NCBI GenBank assembly: GCA_036172455.1
Contig: JAXKVY010000002.1
Span: forward strand, 1-64,000
Length of the DNA stretch: 64,000 bases
From: Candidatus Izemoplasma sp.
GTDB taxonomy: Bacteria; Bacillota_I; Bacilli_A; Izemoplasmatales; Izemoplasmataceae
Direction: 5' to 3'
Shown here one piece after another: positions 19,580 to 28,373 of the stretch; position 1 is the first letter of the stretch, and each line of letters begins with the position of its first letter. The notes beneath the pieces were generated by a model that saw only the letters and a program-made list of their open reading frames with translations, was not told the DNA's origin and ran no database searches. Position numbers and translations under genes: made by a program.

Positions 19580-20443
19580 TCATAATTTATCTATCTGTAA
19601 TATAGTAACTTTTTTTCGTTGTGTTGTCAAATACTTTGATAACGCTTGTATTTGTGATTCTGTAGGTACTTTAAACAGTGATTTATAATCATCTCTAACG
19701 CCATAGCTGTGATAGGGAATAACTTTATATTGAATATCTTTTGGTACAATTGCTTCAATTTTTTTAATATCTTCAAAACTTTCTTGACTGCCATAAAATA
19801 CCGTTCTTACTTCATAAAGTTTCCCTAGTTTATATAATCGCTTTATATTTTGTAATATGATTTTGTTAGAGGCACCTGTATAAAATTGATGCATCGCATC
19901 GTCATAAAATTTTACATCAACCATAAAATAATCAACTAAGTCGATCAATTCTTTTATCTTTTCACTGTCACCAAAGACACCATTCGTGTCAATAAACACC
20001 GTAAGACCCATCTGTTTAATACGTTTAATTAATGGTATTAAGGTTTTGTAGTGCAAGGTTGCTTCCCCACCTGAAAAGGTTACCCCTCGAATCAGTAATT
20101 GATATTTCTTAATATCGGCAATAATCTCATCTTCTGTTAGATTCATGAGCCGTGGTGAGGCGAGATGGTCGCATGTTTGTATACAGCGATCACATAAAGT
20201 ACAGTTCGTAAGGTTGTAAGCTACTTTTCCATCTGTTATCGATAAGGCATCAAAATCACATGCGGTTACACATGCACCGCAATCATTACAGCGATTAATT
20301 GATTCTGGATTATGACAGCTTTTACAGTTTAAGTTACACCCTGCTAAATAAATCGCATAGCGATTACCAGGGCCATCAGTGGATGATGAACGATATAGTT
20401 TTAATATCGGTAAATTATTTTCTGACCATACGTTCAAAGACAT
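19580..20443 (-). CDS. yjjW: Glycyl radical enzyme activase, YjjW family
   Basis: 287 residues from ATG 20443, preceded by AAGGG; this equals the usual YjjW length. The radical SAM cluster is C36-x3-C40-x2-C43, with GGE at about 125. Two ferredoxin-like four-Cys clusters are inserted (C52/55/58/62 and C81/84/87/91), as in glycyl radical activases. It should use S-adenosylmethionine to place the radical on YjjI. Its start lies inside yjjI (about 29-base overlap), which supports a dedicated pair. Confidence 0.92.
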   Translation of the reverse strand: MSLNVWSENNLPILKLYRSSSTDGPGNRYAIYLAGCNLNCKSCHNPESINRCNDCGACVTACDFDALSITDGKVAYNLTNCTLCDRCIQTCDHLASPRLMNLTEDEIIADIKKYQLLIRGVTFSGGEATLHYKTLIPLIKRIKQMGLTVFIDTNGVFGDSEKIKELIDLVDYFMVDVKFYDDAMHQFYTGASNKIILQNIKRLYKLGKLYEVRTVFYGSQESFEDIKKIEAIVPKDIQYKVIPYHSYGVRDDYKSLFKVPTESQIQALSKYLTTQRKKVTILQIDKL

Positions 20444-21881
20444 GTGTCCCTTCATTCGCTCCTTTACCTAGGGCTGTAGTATCCCGTAATACAGACTCAC
20501 CTTTAGACAGTTTTTCAACTTCACTTTTCTTCACTAAATATCCTGTGACTTTAATTAAGTCTGAGTCTGATGTATGGAACGTAAGGTATCGCATACCATG
20601 TTCAAATGCACCTTTTAATAAATCCACTAATGCAGGTATATTATTTTTATATGTTTTTTCAAAGACAAATATATCACCAATACCGGTTGGAAAATATGGA
20701 TGATACTGACTTGCTTGCAATAAGTGATCATGAATTTCAATTTCATCACCTATTGGAATCCGGCACCCTGCGGTACAGTCATAATCTGTATCAATACCCA
20801 CTTGGGCATGAAGTAAATATTTATTATTGAAGAAACCACAATAATACCCCTTGTGTTGATTGAGTTTCTTTTGCATAAATTCTAAAATATCTATTCCTAA
20901 TTGATCCGCTTTGTCTGATTGTCCAAAGCGCTCAATACTTAATGTATTAACACATTCAGCTAAACCAACCAATCCAAACATACCGGTAAATTTATCACGT
21001 TCTATTAAGCCTTCTTTTGCTAGGAAGTTTGTCTCAAAAAACTTCACTTCTTCAACAATATAACGAATGCGTTTATCCATTTGGATTAGATTTTCTTGCA
21101 TGACATCATCTAGCATTTCATAAAAGGCTTCTATGCTATCGACTTTATCAGCAATACGGTTTAAGCGTAAACGGGATAATGTATACCCCCCACCACCAAT
21201 TTTTAGACCATTATAGCAGCTGGCGATCGCGTAGTCACCATCAAAGTCTTTCCGAAACATCTCATCATTAGCAAGTGCTGGTTTCACCACTTCTAAAGAA
21301 CACGCAATCGCTTTTTCTAAGAAATCGTTATCCGTATCATCACTAACTTTAAGCGTAAAGTTCGGTGTCGGGTTATCAAGTTCCTTAATTACATCTAATA
21401 AAATATTACCTGCTTTAGTAGCTTTAGGACCTAGATTTGCATGACAAAACGAATCAGTAATTGTGCGATCAATAAAGACCAAGAAATGTTTAATTAATTC
21501 TTTAGCGAGGGCTTCATCTTCTATGAATGGATCAAGCAACGTATCTAAGTTCCCTAGATACACAGGGAAATTTGTAATCGATGGTACATGATGATACAAA
21601 ATTTGTAAGTGATTGATGGCTTCAAATAAATTTGTTGGTGGTTTTAAACCAAGAAATTCTGATCCCTGAGCCATAAATTTCTCATAGTCTGGTGTAATAT
21701 AGCGTGGTTTAAATGGTGCATTCCCTTCAAACAACTCACAATAAATGCCTTCATCAAAATACGCTTGTAACGCATCACTTTTGGGTAATGGTTCAATCGT
21801 ATTTTCACCTAATTTTGCGAGTGTATTTACCTTTTGTTCAATGGTTAAGTTGTCTGCTTTTATAATATTATTTGCACTCAA
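20415..21881 (-). CDS. yjjI: YjjI-family glycyl radical enzyme
   Basis: 488 residues. I used the TTG at 21881 because GAGGTG sits 6 bases upstream; the GTG at 21890 is part of that ribosome site. Near the C-terminus LIKVTGYLVKK matches the glycyl radical motif [RK]V-x-GY, Gly about 447. Candidate thiyl cysteine: the Cys in AIASCYNGLKIGGGGYTL. The length fits the short YjjI family and not pyruvate formate-lyase or NrdD. The reaction is not established to my knowledge. It lies between the BMP lipoprotein and transporter genes. Oxygen-sensitive chemistry implies anaerobic life. Confidence 0.88.
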   Translation of the reverse strand: MSANNIIKADNLTIEQKVNTLAKLGENTIEPLPKSDALQAYFDEGIYCELFEGNAPFKPRYITPDYEKFMAQGSEFLGLKPPTNLFEAINHLQILYHHVPSITNFPVYLGNLDTLLDPFIEDEALAKELIKHFLVFIDRTITDSFCHANLGPKATKAGNILLDVIKELDNPTPNFTLKVSDDTDNDFLEKAIACSLEVVKPALANDEMFRKDFDGDYAIASCYNGLKIGGGGYTLSRLRLNRIADKVDSIEAFYEMLDDVMQENLIQMDKRIRYIVEEVKFFETNFLAKEGLIERDKFTGMFGLVGLAECVNTLSIERFGQSDKADQLGIDILEFMQKKLNQHKGYYCGFFNNKYLLHAQVGIDTDYDCTAGCRIPIGDEIEIHDHLLQASQYHPYFPTGIGDIFVFEKTYKNNIPALVDLLKGAFEHGMRYLTFHTSDSDLIKVTGYLVKKSEVEKLSKGESVLRDTTALGKGANEGTHVFERMVRK

Positions 21882-21934
21882 AAAAATCACCTCATTATCA
21901 TTATATCATTTCTAACCTATTTTTTAGACTAAAT

Positions 21935-21969
21935 TACAAAAAAATCAAGGGTTCTTTGAGAACCCCTGA
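21935..21969 (-). terminator. Terminator between BMP lipoprotein gene and yjjI
   Basis: A stem built on GGGTTCT / AGAACCC flanked by pairing TCA/TGA, then seven Ts on the minus strand. It is probably leaky, giving more binding lipoprotein than enzyme and transporter. Confidence 0.8.
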
Positions 21970-21999
21970 TTAATTGGTATTTTCCCGTTAATTATAATG

Positions 22000-23040
22000 T
22001 TAGTCTTGCAGACGTGTTGGTACTTCAGGTACCGTAATATCACCATCTAAGATTTGTTGACGGTAATCCGCAATTGTATCTAACATGTCTTGCGTTAAGT
22101 TTGGATTTTCTTCAGGTAACCCAACACCATTATTTTCTAAGTTGAATACTAAGGTTTCTCCACCTGGGAAATTACCTTCATAAGTAGCTTCAGCAACATC
22201 GTAAGCCGCAACATCTACACGTTTCACCATTGATGTTAATACAGCTGAATCTCCAGCATCGTTGTAAACACCTTCGTCATATTGGTCTTTATCAACACCG
22301 ATTACCCATACATCTTCACCATTGGTACGGCGATCTTTTGCTTCTTTAATGACACCATTACCAGCACCACCAGCAGCATGATAAATAACATAAGCACCAT
22401 CATCATATTGTTTTGCAGCTAATGTTTGACCTGTTTGTGAATCTACAAAGTCACCAACGTAATCACTTAATACAGTCATTGTATCATCTACTGCCATTAC
22501 CCCAGCTTCGTATCCAGCTTCGAACTTGTGAATTAATGGGAAGTCTCCTCCACCAATAAATCCAACTGTATCTTTACCAGCAGCTTGTGCTTTTAATGCT
22601 GCAGCTACACCGACTAAGAACGAACCTTCATGTTCTGCGAATACTGCAGAAGCAACATTTTCAGCATCTACAACACTGTCAATTAATAAGAAATTTTGTT
22701 CTGGGTAATTTGCAGAAACTTCTACTAATGCATCATAGAATAAGAAACCTGGCATAATGATTAAGTCTAATTGCTCATCAGCAAACGCACTAATATTTGG
22801 AATATAATCAGCATCAGAATCAGATTGTAAATAACGATATTCATCTTCAGCTAAATTATAGTCTTCAGCAAAACGCTGAATACCTTCCCAAGTACCTTGG
22901 TTGAATGATTTATCATCAATTCCACCAGTATCAGTAACGAGACCTACTTCAAAGTCTGCACCTTCTTCAGTTTCTCCACCACATGCAGCTAAAGTAAATG
23001 TTAGCGCAAATGCAGCAACAACTAATAATAATTTTTTCAT
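22000..23040 (-). CDS. BMP-family nucleoside-binding lipoprotein
   Basis: 346 residues. Lipoprotein signal ending TLAACGG. The mature protein starts with the BMP/Med pattern VGLVTDTGGIDDKSFNQGTWEG and continues with FIGGGDFPLIHKFEAGYEAGV and the VIYHAAGGAGNGV segment, as in purine-nucleoside receptors (TmpC/PnrA, NupN). It catches nucleoside for the NupOPQ-like transporter, though two enzyme genes lie in between. Strong promoter upstream, GGAGG ribosome site. Confidence 0.93.
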   Translation of the reverse strand: MKKLLLVVAAFALTFTLAACGGETEEGADFEVGLVTDTGGIDDKSFNQGTWEGIQRFAEDYNLAEDEYRYLQSDSDADYIPNISAFADEQLDLIIMPGFLFYDALVEVSANYPEQNFLLIDSVVDAENVASAVFAEHEGSFLVGVAAALKAQAAGKDTVGFIGGGDFPLIHKFEAGYEAGVMAVDDTMTVLSDYVGDFVDSQTGQTLAAKQYDDGAYVIYHAAGGAGNGVIKEAKDRRTNGEDVWVIGVDKDQYDEGVYNDAGDSAVLTSMVKRVDVAAYDVAEATYEGNFPGGETLVFNLENNGVGLPEENPNLTQDMLDTIADYRQQILDGDITVPEVPTRLQD

Positions 23041-23077
23041 TGAATATTAACCTCCTATAGTTTTGTTATCTATTCAC

Positions 23078-23106
23078 ATTATAGTTGTAATGAATGATTT
23101 TGTAAA
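23078..23106 (-). promoter_or_regulatory. Promoter of the BMP-yjjI-yjjW-transporter operon
   Basis: A -35 TTTACA (23101-23106), a 17-base spacer and a perfect -10 TATAAT (23078-23083). Confidence 0.8.
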
Positions 23107-23124
23107 GGAAAACCGATTAATTTC

Positions 23125-23138
23125 TGTAAATGTTTACA
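23125..23138. promoter_or_regulatory. Palindrome upstream of the BMP promoter, cre-like
   Basis: TGTAAATGTTTACA: 6-base arms TGTAAA/TTTACA around TG, 18 bases upstream of the -35. It differs from a CcpA cre site at the central CG, so it may be a weak cre or the site of another repressor/activator. Confidence 0.4.
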
Positions 23139-23167
23139 TTCAATATGATTTATTTAAACTTTTTTCA

Positions 23168-23206
23168 AAAAAAAACAGATTATGGCCTTGATAGGCGTAA
23201 TCTATT
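23168..23206 (-). terminator. Terminator of the DUF1295 gene
   Basis: Interrupted stem AGATTA/TAATCT plus GCC/GGC, followed by about ten Ts on the minus strand. Confidence 0.7.
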
Positions 23207-23243
23207 TTTATATAGTTTGAATTTCCAATTAACATATCTGTTA

Positions 23244-24137
23244 TTACTCACTTTTTTTAACCGGATTGAATTGTTCGATAACCCGTTTTACAACATAGGG
23301 AAAAGATAACAATCTAGGAACAGTATCTATCACATTCTGATATCCTGGCTTTTTAGCTAATGTTCGTGATTCCATCTTAGGAATGCTATAAAACTCAAAC
23401 AGTAGTGTCATCGGTATAATCCCAACGATTGCGTAAGCTACCCCGATAGGTGCGCTCATTAAGGCAATCCCATACCAAAAACAGAGTTCACCTAAATAAT
23501 TAGGATGCCGTGAGAACAACCATAATCCACTCTTTATAGGCTTATATGGATGTGTTTCTCGGTGTAGTCTTAATTGTCGATCTGCCACAAAACTCACGAT
23601 GACCCCAATAACAATAATGATAGAACCTAGGGTGACAAAAGCAATTTGTGGTGTTCCATAAAGGATTAAAATCATCAATGGTAAAAGTCCAAGAAATACT
23701 AACACTGTTGGAAACAAATGGATTGCTAAAAGACTAATTAACCAATAGAATTTATTAAATTTTTCGCGGAATTCAACATAACGAAAATCTTCTTCATTAA
23801 AGCCGTTAAAACGCACAGCCCAGTTCGTGGTTAAGCGAAGACTCCATAGTAATACAGAAAAAGCAATCAGTGTCTGTAATACCGTCTCAAAATACCAAAA
23901 TGGTTCTATTAAAACCAGTAAAAAAACAGGCATAACACTCCAGTAAGGGTCGTATACACTTGAGTTATTATGACCTAAACTAAACATAAAGATTAAGGCT
24001 GTCATTAAAACATCAATCACAAATACCTCTAAAATAATGGGTAAAAGACTATCCCATAAATAGAAAACTAATGCACCAATTGTCATTGTTAATCCGTATT
24101 CAAAAAATACCAATAGTGTCGCTTGTGTTTTTCCCAT
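23244..24137 (-). CDS. DUF1295 integral membrane protein (steroid reductase-like fold)
   Basis: 297 residues from ATG 24137, with AAAGGTGATG ahead; upstream ATGs overlap that site. About seven to eight membrane helices. The C-terminal part has the DUF1295/ICMT-like signature: SGLWLFSRHPNYLGELCFWYG. These proteins resemble 5-alpha-reductases and isoprenylcysteine methyltransferases; the substrate in bacteria is not known. Monocistronic, between two terminators. Confidence 0.85.
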   Translation of the reverse strand: MGKTQATLLVFFEYGLTMTIGALVFYLWDSLLPIILEVFVIDVLMTALIFMFSLGHNNSSVYDPYWSVMPVFLLVLIEPFWYFETVLQTLIAFSVLLWSLRLTTNWAVRFNGFNEEDFRYVEFREKFNKFYWLISLLAIHLFPTVLVFLGLLPLMILILYGTPQIAFVTLGSIIIVIGVIVSFVADRQLRLHRETHPYKPIKSGLWLFSRHPNYLGELCFWYGIALMSAPIGVAYAIVGIIPMTLLFEFYSIPKMESRTLAKKPGYQNVIDTVPRLLSFPYVVKRVIEQFNPVKKSE

Positions 24138-24189
24138 CCACATCACCTTTACATCAATGTAATTATAGTTTATCACATTCCTAATGAAA

Positions 24190-24214
24190 ACACACGCCTA
24201 ATTTAGGCGTGTGT
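24190..24214 (-). terminator. Terminator of the flavin reductase gene
   Basis: Twelve-base arms ACACACGCCTAA / TTAGGCGTGTGT, then TTTTCATT on the minus strand. Confidence 0.75.
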
Positions 24215-24225
24215 AGATAATGGTT

Positions 24226-24765
24226 TTATTTGATTGATTTAAAGGCTGTTCCCCATTTTAATAACTGCATTAATTGTGCTTTAATATTGTCATCATGTAA
24301 ATCTCGCGGGGTTAAATCACTAAAGTTTTCAAAGTCATCAAATAATGATAATAAGACATGACTTCTTACTGTAGCAACTTGTAATTCTGCTAAAATATTT
24401 CTCAAGTGTTCAGCCGCTCTTGCGCCCCCTGCGCTTCCATAGCTTACAATACCAGCAACTTTATCTTGCCATTCATCTTTAACTAAATCAATCGCATTTT
24501 TTAACGCACCTGAAATACTGTGATTATATTCTGAGGTAATAAAGATAAACCCATCAAACTCAGCTAATTTCGCTTGCCATTTATCGATATTCGATGACTC
24601 ACTAACCGTTCCTAAAAACGGTAAATTGAATGCTTTAATATCGACTATTTCAAAAGTTAACCCTTCGGTATCTTTTACCTTATCATAGACCCAGTTGCCA
24701 ATATGAGGACTAACCCGACCTTCTCTCATACTGCCTAAAATGATTCCTATCTTAAGTGGTAACAT
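24226..24765 (-). CDS. NAD(P)H-dependent FMN reductase (flavodoxin-like)
   Basis: 179 residues. The FMN phosphate loop is GSMREGRVS near residue 11, and the family motif FITSEYNHSISGALKNAID with SYGSAGGARAAEHLR follows. It reduces flavin or quinone-type compounds with NAD(P)H. Divergent from an HxlR regulator, a common arrangement for redox-stress oxidoreductases, so it is likely the regulator's target. Confidence 0.9.
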   Translation of the reverse strand: MLPLKIGIILGSMREGRVSPHIGNWVYDKVKDTEGLTFEIVDIKAFNLPFLGTVSESSNIDKWQAKLAEFDGFIFITSEYNHSISGALKNAIDLVKDEWQDKVAGIVSYGSAGGARAAEHLRNILAELQVATVRSHVLLSLFDDFENFSDLTPRDLHDDNIKAQLMQLLKWGTAFKSIK

Positions 24766-24786
24766 GTGTTTCCTCCTTTATTTTTT

Positions 24787-24803
24787 ATTACTTACTTTTC
24801 GTA
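24787..24803. promoter_or_regulatory. Second, imperfect HxlR-type site near the reductase start
   Basis: On the minus strand this reads TTACGAAAAGTAAGTAA: one full AAAGTAA half and a degraded partner, matching the perfect palindrome 45 bases away. Two sites could allow control of both divergent genes. Confidence 0.35.
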
Positions 24804-24833
24804 ACCTATTATATATTTGTTATTAGAATTTGT

Positions 24834-24848
24834 AAAGTAATTTACTTT
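24834..24848. promoter_or_regulatory. Perfect palindrome, likely HxlR operator
   Basis: AAAGTAATTTACTTT: 7-base arms around one base. It overlaps the likely -35 (TTTACT, 24841-24846) of the regulator's promoter, whose -10 is TATACT at 24864-24869. Binding there would repress the regulator. Confidence 0.6.
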
Positions 24849-24887
24849 TCATTTAAAATATAGTATACTATTCTTAGAGGTGATACG

Positions 24888-25196
24888 ATGACAGCTATAT
24901 GTCATAAATTTGAAACCGCCATGTCGTTACTTTCAAAGCGCTGGGTAGGATTAATTATTCATCAATTACTGGATGGACCAAAACGCTTCAGCGAGTTAGA
25001 AAGCGACATACAAATAAGTGGTAAAGTATTATCAGATCGGTTAAAAGCTTTAGAAAAAGCAGATATCGTTATTAGAGATGTCTTCCCAGAAACACCCGTT
25101 CGGATTGAATATCGACTTACAAAGCAAGGTAAAGACTTAAAACCTGTCTTAGATGCGTTACAACATTGGGCAGATACTTGGGTTAATAAAACATAA
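24888..25196 (+). CDS. HxlR-family transcriptional regulator
   Basis: 102 residues, a compact winged helix. The family order is visible: CHKFETAMSLLSKRW at the N-terminus, the recognition region RFSELESDIQISGKVLSDRL, then the wing EYRLTKQGKDL. One Cys near residue 5, as in redox-sensing members, could be functional, but that is inference. AGAGGTGATACG precedes the ATG. Ends in a perfect terminator. Confidence 0.92.
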   Translation: MTAICHKFETAMSLLSKRWVGLIIHQLLDGPKRFSELESDIQISGKVLSDRLKALEKADIVIRDVFPETPVRIEYRLTKQGKDLKPVLDALQHWADTWVNKT

Positions 25197-25230
25197 AAGT
25201 CAATCAAACTTTAGCGTTTGATTGACTTTT
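25195..25230. terminator. Bidirectional terminator, HxlR gene / GrpB gene
   Basis: Perfect 15-base arms (25195-25209, 25216-25230) with a 6-base loop and flanking T/A runs. It overlaps the end of the convergent GrpB-family gene. Confidence 0.88.
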
Positions 25231-25807
25231 TTATTGGCTTATATCTGTCTTTATACCGTTTTCTCGCTGCCTCAGTATGACGGTTAATAAAGTCAGTTTT
25301 TCCATCAGTATAGTGTTCACGATGATGCTCAAAGGATTTAAACAACCTTTTTTTCAGTTCCGCATACGCTTCTTTTACCGCATTAAATTCAATTAAATAG
25401 TCCCGGAAATAGAGTTCATTGTGATCACTAAGTGGTCGGATATGTAAATGAAATACACGGTCATTAAATCCTTCTTCAGTATACCCTTTGATGATTAACT
25501 TAGGTAATACTGTCTGTTCTGGATTCATATTGATGTAGTCATGGTTAAAGAGTTTGGGCAGTAAGGCGTTTAAGTCTGTCTCTTCCTCGACTTCTAATAA
25601 AATATCGATGATTGGTTTCGCAAGAAGATTATCGACTGCTGTGCTACCAATATGATTCATGCGTTTGATATCTTCCCCTAATACCGATTCAAGTAATGTC
25701 TTTTCGTCGTTATACCATTGTGTATAATTCGGATTGTGCAGTCTTAATTGAATTGGAAAAAGTTGCCACAGTTCATCTTTAGAGCGCTTATGTAAAGGAG
25801 TAGCCAT
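25211..25807 (-). CDS. GrpB/UPF0157 family nucleotidyltransferase-like protein
   Basis: 198 residues from ATG 25807. The motif HIGSTAVDNLLAKPIIDILLEV is the nucleotidyltransferase-fold signature of the GrpB family (GST...AKPxID). HLHIRP and FRDYL follow as expected. Function is not established; some relatives are fused to kinases. It starts 5 bases after the esterase stop, with AGAGG somewhat far upstream. Confidence 0.85.
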   Translation of the reverse strand: MATPLHKRSKDELWQLFPIQLRLHNPNYTQWYNDEKTLLESVLGEDIKRMNHIGSTAVDNLLAKPIIDILLEVEEETDLNALLPKLFNHDYINMNPEQTVLPKLIIKGYTEEGFNDRVFHLHIRPLSDHNELYFRDYLIEFNAVKEAYAELKKRLFKSFEHHREHYTDGKTDFINRHTEAARKRYKDRYKPIKKSIKR

Positions 25808-25812
25808 ATCTA

Positions 25813-26592
25813 TTATACCTCTTGGAACAAAACACGAATGATATCTGCAAACCGCTTTTCCCAATCACTTTCATGATGCTTACCATCTTCTATGATTTTA
25901 AATGTGAAAGCATCTTTAGTGAGTTTCGCTTGTAATGTATCTCTCAATGCTTTATTGTTTGATAAATAGGTTTTCTGAATGTCAATGTTCTTATGTTCGT
26001 TTGTTCCCACATCTATATACAGTTTTTTTAATATTGTAAATACTTTTCCTTTAAGGCGTTGGTCCATTGGATTTTTAAACCCTTCGAATAAGTAGGCGTT
26101 ACTTAAACAGGCATAGCGGCTAAAAAAGTGTTCATATTCTAACGCCGCATACAGTGTATTCACCGCTCCAAAACTTGAGCCCATCAATGCGGTATGTTTT
26201 GGGCTTTTTAATGTGCGGAACCGCTTGTCAATATAGGGTTTCACTTGTCTAGTAATAAAATCTAAATACGCATCTGCTTTTCCGCCAGCTTTTTCGTGAT
26301 CAAAATATTCAAAGCGATACGGGATTAACTCATCACTCCGGTCATCTTTATCGGATTCAATCCCCACGACGATCATTTTGGGTAAGTCATCATGTATTTG
26401 AAACTGTTCAATAATACGCCATGATTGTCCATAAGGGGCAACTGCATCATCGAATAGATTTTGGCCGTCATGCATATAAAGAACGGGATAAAATGTTTCT
26501 GTTTGTGTGTAATCTTCTGGCAAATAAATAAACAACCGTTTGTCTTTATCTAAATTCTCAGAATGCATTGTTACAACACGGTATTCTTTCAT
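25813..26592 (-). CDS. Alpha/beta-hydrolase, esterase D/enterochelin esterase-like
   Basis: 259 residues. Conserved VLYMHDGQNLFD near the N-terminus (oxyanion region), nucleophile Ser in GSSFGA, probable acid in YIDVGTNE and His in GKHHESDW. No signal peptide, so cytoplasmic. It starts 10 bases after the GH13 gene and probably removes acyl groups from a substrate handled together with it; that link is inference. Confidence 0.82.
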   Translation of the reverse strand: MKEYRVVTMHSENLDKDKRLFIYLPEDYTQTETFYPVLYMHDGQNLFDDAVAPYGQSWRIIEQFQIHDDLPKMIVVGIESDKDDRSDELIPYRFEYFDHEKAGGKADAYLDFITRQVKPYIDKRFRTLKSPKHTALMGSSFGAVNTLYAALEYEHFFSRYACLSNAYLFEGFKNPMDQRLKGKVFTILKKLYIDVGTNEHKNIDIQKTYLSNNKALRDTLQAKLTKDAFTFKIIEDGKHHESDWEKRFADIIRVLFQEV

Positions 26593-26601
26593 AGTTCGCT
26601 C

Positions 26602-28284
26602 CTATCGTTGTTTGATATATACATATGATGCGTAAGGTGCTAAACGCATCTCATGTGCTAATGGTACGATATCATAATTGGCTAATAATAAGGTATATCC
26701 CTCTAACTCAATATCTAAATGAACTGTGGTTGCTTGTTCTTTAAAATTAGCAACCACAAGTACGTCATGCGTCTTTGTTACAGTATGGTACATATACGCG
26801 TCTTCATGATCGATGTCAAGAAACGTGATTGTACCATGGGCAATATCGAAGGTTTTACGATAACTAAAGACCTCTTTATAAGTATGCCAAATCGAGTCTT
26901 CTGTTTCTTGTTCTCGCTGTAAATTAATGACTGGATAGTTCTTGACTATAGGCATCCACGGTGTCGTTTGGCTAAAGCCTGCGTTCACTGAATCATCCCA
27001 ATGGAATGGGGAACGCGCATTATCTCTCGCTCTCTCTCTTAATGCCTGCATCGCTTCTTCATGACTTGCGCCAAAATCCATAAAGTTCTCATATTCTGTA
27101 TAGACTTCGACATCTCTAAACATTTCAAGCGCATCATAATCAACATTTGTCATACCAATTTCTTCCCCTTGATAGACAATCGCTGTCCCTGGCATAAAGT
27201 ACAACGTATGACATAACATTTTTGCACTTCTTTCACGATAGACAGTATCATTGCCATAATGCGAGACAATCCGGGGCTGGTCATGATTGTGCCAATAGAT
27301 GACATTATGGCCTTTATCGTTAAGCATGTCATACCAGTGATTAAAACTATGTTTAATCGATGGCACATCAAGGGTGCCTTTGGCCCATTTCCCTGGCGTT
27401 TTTTGATTGTCCCAATCAACATCTGCCCACGTATGTCCAAACTGAATTAATACATTAAACTCATGACTGTCATAGCCACAATATTGTAAGGCTTCTTCTT
27501 TGGTTGCGCCACCCGCTTCCCCCATGGTAAAGATGTTATTAGGTTCAAATAACTCAATACCTAGTTCTTCTAAATACGCATGGTGTTTGGGTAAACTCGA
27601 AAAGTGTTCATATCCCGGATGTCCATCTGGAAAATCCCAATTCTTTTCTAAATGGTTTGATGCGTCTACACGGAACCCATCAACCCCTAAATCAATTAAC
27701 CATTGGATGATGTTTTTAAGATCATTTTTCATGTCCTCATTACGCCAATTTAAATCAGGCATCTTCTTAGAAAAAATATGTAAATAATATTCATTCGTTG
27801 CTTCATTATATTCCCATACTGGTCCGCCAAACCAGCTACGCCAGTTGGTTGGCATCGTTCTTGTTCCTTCATCGGTATATTTGGGTGGTTGCCAAATATA
27901 GTAATCATGATATTTTTCATGGTCAGGATGCTTGGGATCTTTTGCGGCTTGAAACCATGGATGTTCATCAGATGTATGGTTTAAGACTAAGTCAAAGATG
28001 ACCTTGATATCACGGGCGTGTGCTTTTTCAATGAATGTTTTTACATCATCTAATGTGCCGTAATCTTCACTGACCCTATAATAATCACTGACATCATACC
28101 CATTATCATCCATAGGTGATTGATAATGAGGACTCACCCACACCGCATCAACCCCTAAACGGTCTAAATAATCTAACTTATCTATCAGCCCTTTAAAATC
28201 ACCAATGCCATCGTTATTGGCATCGTAAAAGCTGCGTATATATAATTGATATATTATGGCATCTTGCCACCATTTTTTTGTCAT
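26602..28284 (-). CDS. GH13 alpha-glucosidase (oligo-1,6-glucosidase type)
   Basis: 560 residues from ATG 28284, with AAAGGGG upstream; a TTG at 28302 lies in the ribosome site. The GH13 regions are intact: DLVLNHTS (region I), GFRVDASNH with the nucleophile Asp (II), FTMGEAGG with the acid/base Glu (III) and YWHNHDQPR (IV). The start WWQDAIIYQLYIRSF is typical of the oligo-1,6-glucosidase/trehalose-6-phosphate hydrolase group. No signal peptide: it acts on imported oligosaccharides. Which alpha-glucoside is preferred cannot be told here. Confidence 0.92.
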   Translation of the reverse strand: MTKKWWQDAIIYQLYIRSFYDANNDGIGDFKGLIDKLDYLDRLGVDAVWVSPHYQSPMDDNGYDVSDYYRVSEDYGTLDDVKTFIEKAHARDIKVIFDLVLNHTSDEHPWFQAAKDPKHPDHEKYHDYYIWQPPKYTDEGTRTMPTNWRSWFGGPVWEYNEATNEYYLHIFSKKMPDLNWRNEDMKNDLKNIIQWLIDLGVDGFRVDASNHLEKNWDFPDGHPGYEHFSSLPKHHAYLEELGIELFEPNNIFTMGEAGGATKEEALQYCGYDSHEFNVLIQFGHTWADVDWDNQKTPGKWAKGTLDVPSIKHSFNHWYDMLNDKGHNVIYWHNHDQPRIVSHYGNDTVYRERSAKMLCHTLYFMPGTAIVYQGEEIGMTNVDYDALEMFRDVEVYTEYENFMDFGASHEEAMQALRERARDNARSPFHWDDSVNAGFSQTTPWMPIVKNYPVINLQREQETEDSIWHTYKEVFSYRKTFDIAHGTITFLDIDHEDAYMYHTVTKTHDVLVVANFKEQATTVHLDIELEGYTLLLANYDIVPLAHEMRLAPYASYVYIKQR

Positions 28285-28325
28285 TGTAAAAACCCCTTTC
28301 AATCAATCATATATATTGTATCAAA

Positions 28326-28370
28326 AAAGCGGCTACAATTCACTCAAAAGTGTAAAACTGTAACCGCTAA
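28326..28370 (-). terminator. Terminator after the SagB-like gene
   Basis: Outer arms AGCGG-TACA / TGTA-CCGCT with an inner CACTTTTGAGTG hairpin, followed by six Ts on the minus strand. Confidence 0.75.
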
Positions 28371-28373
28371 CAC

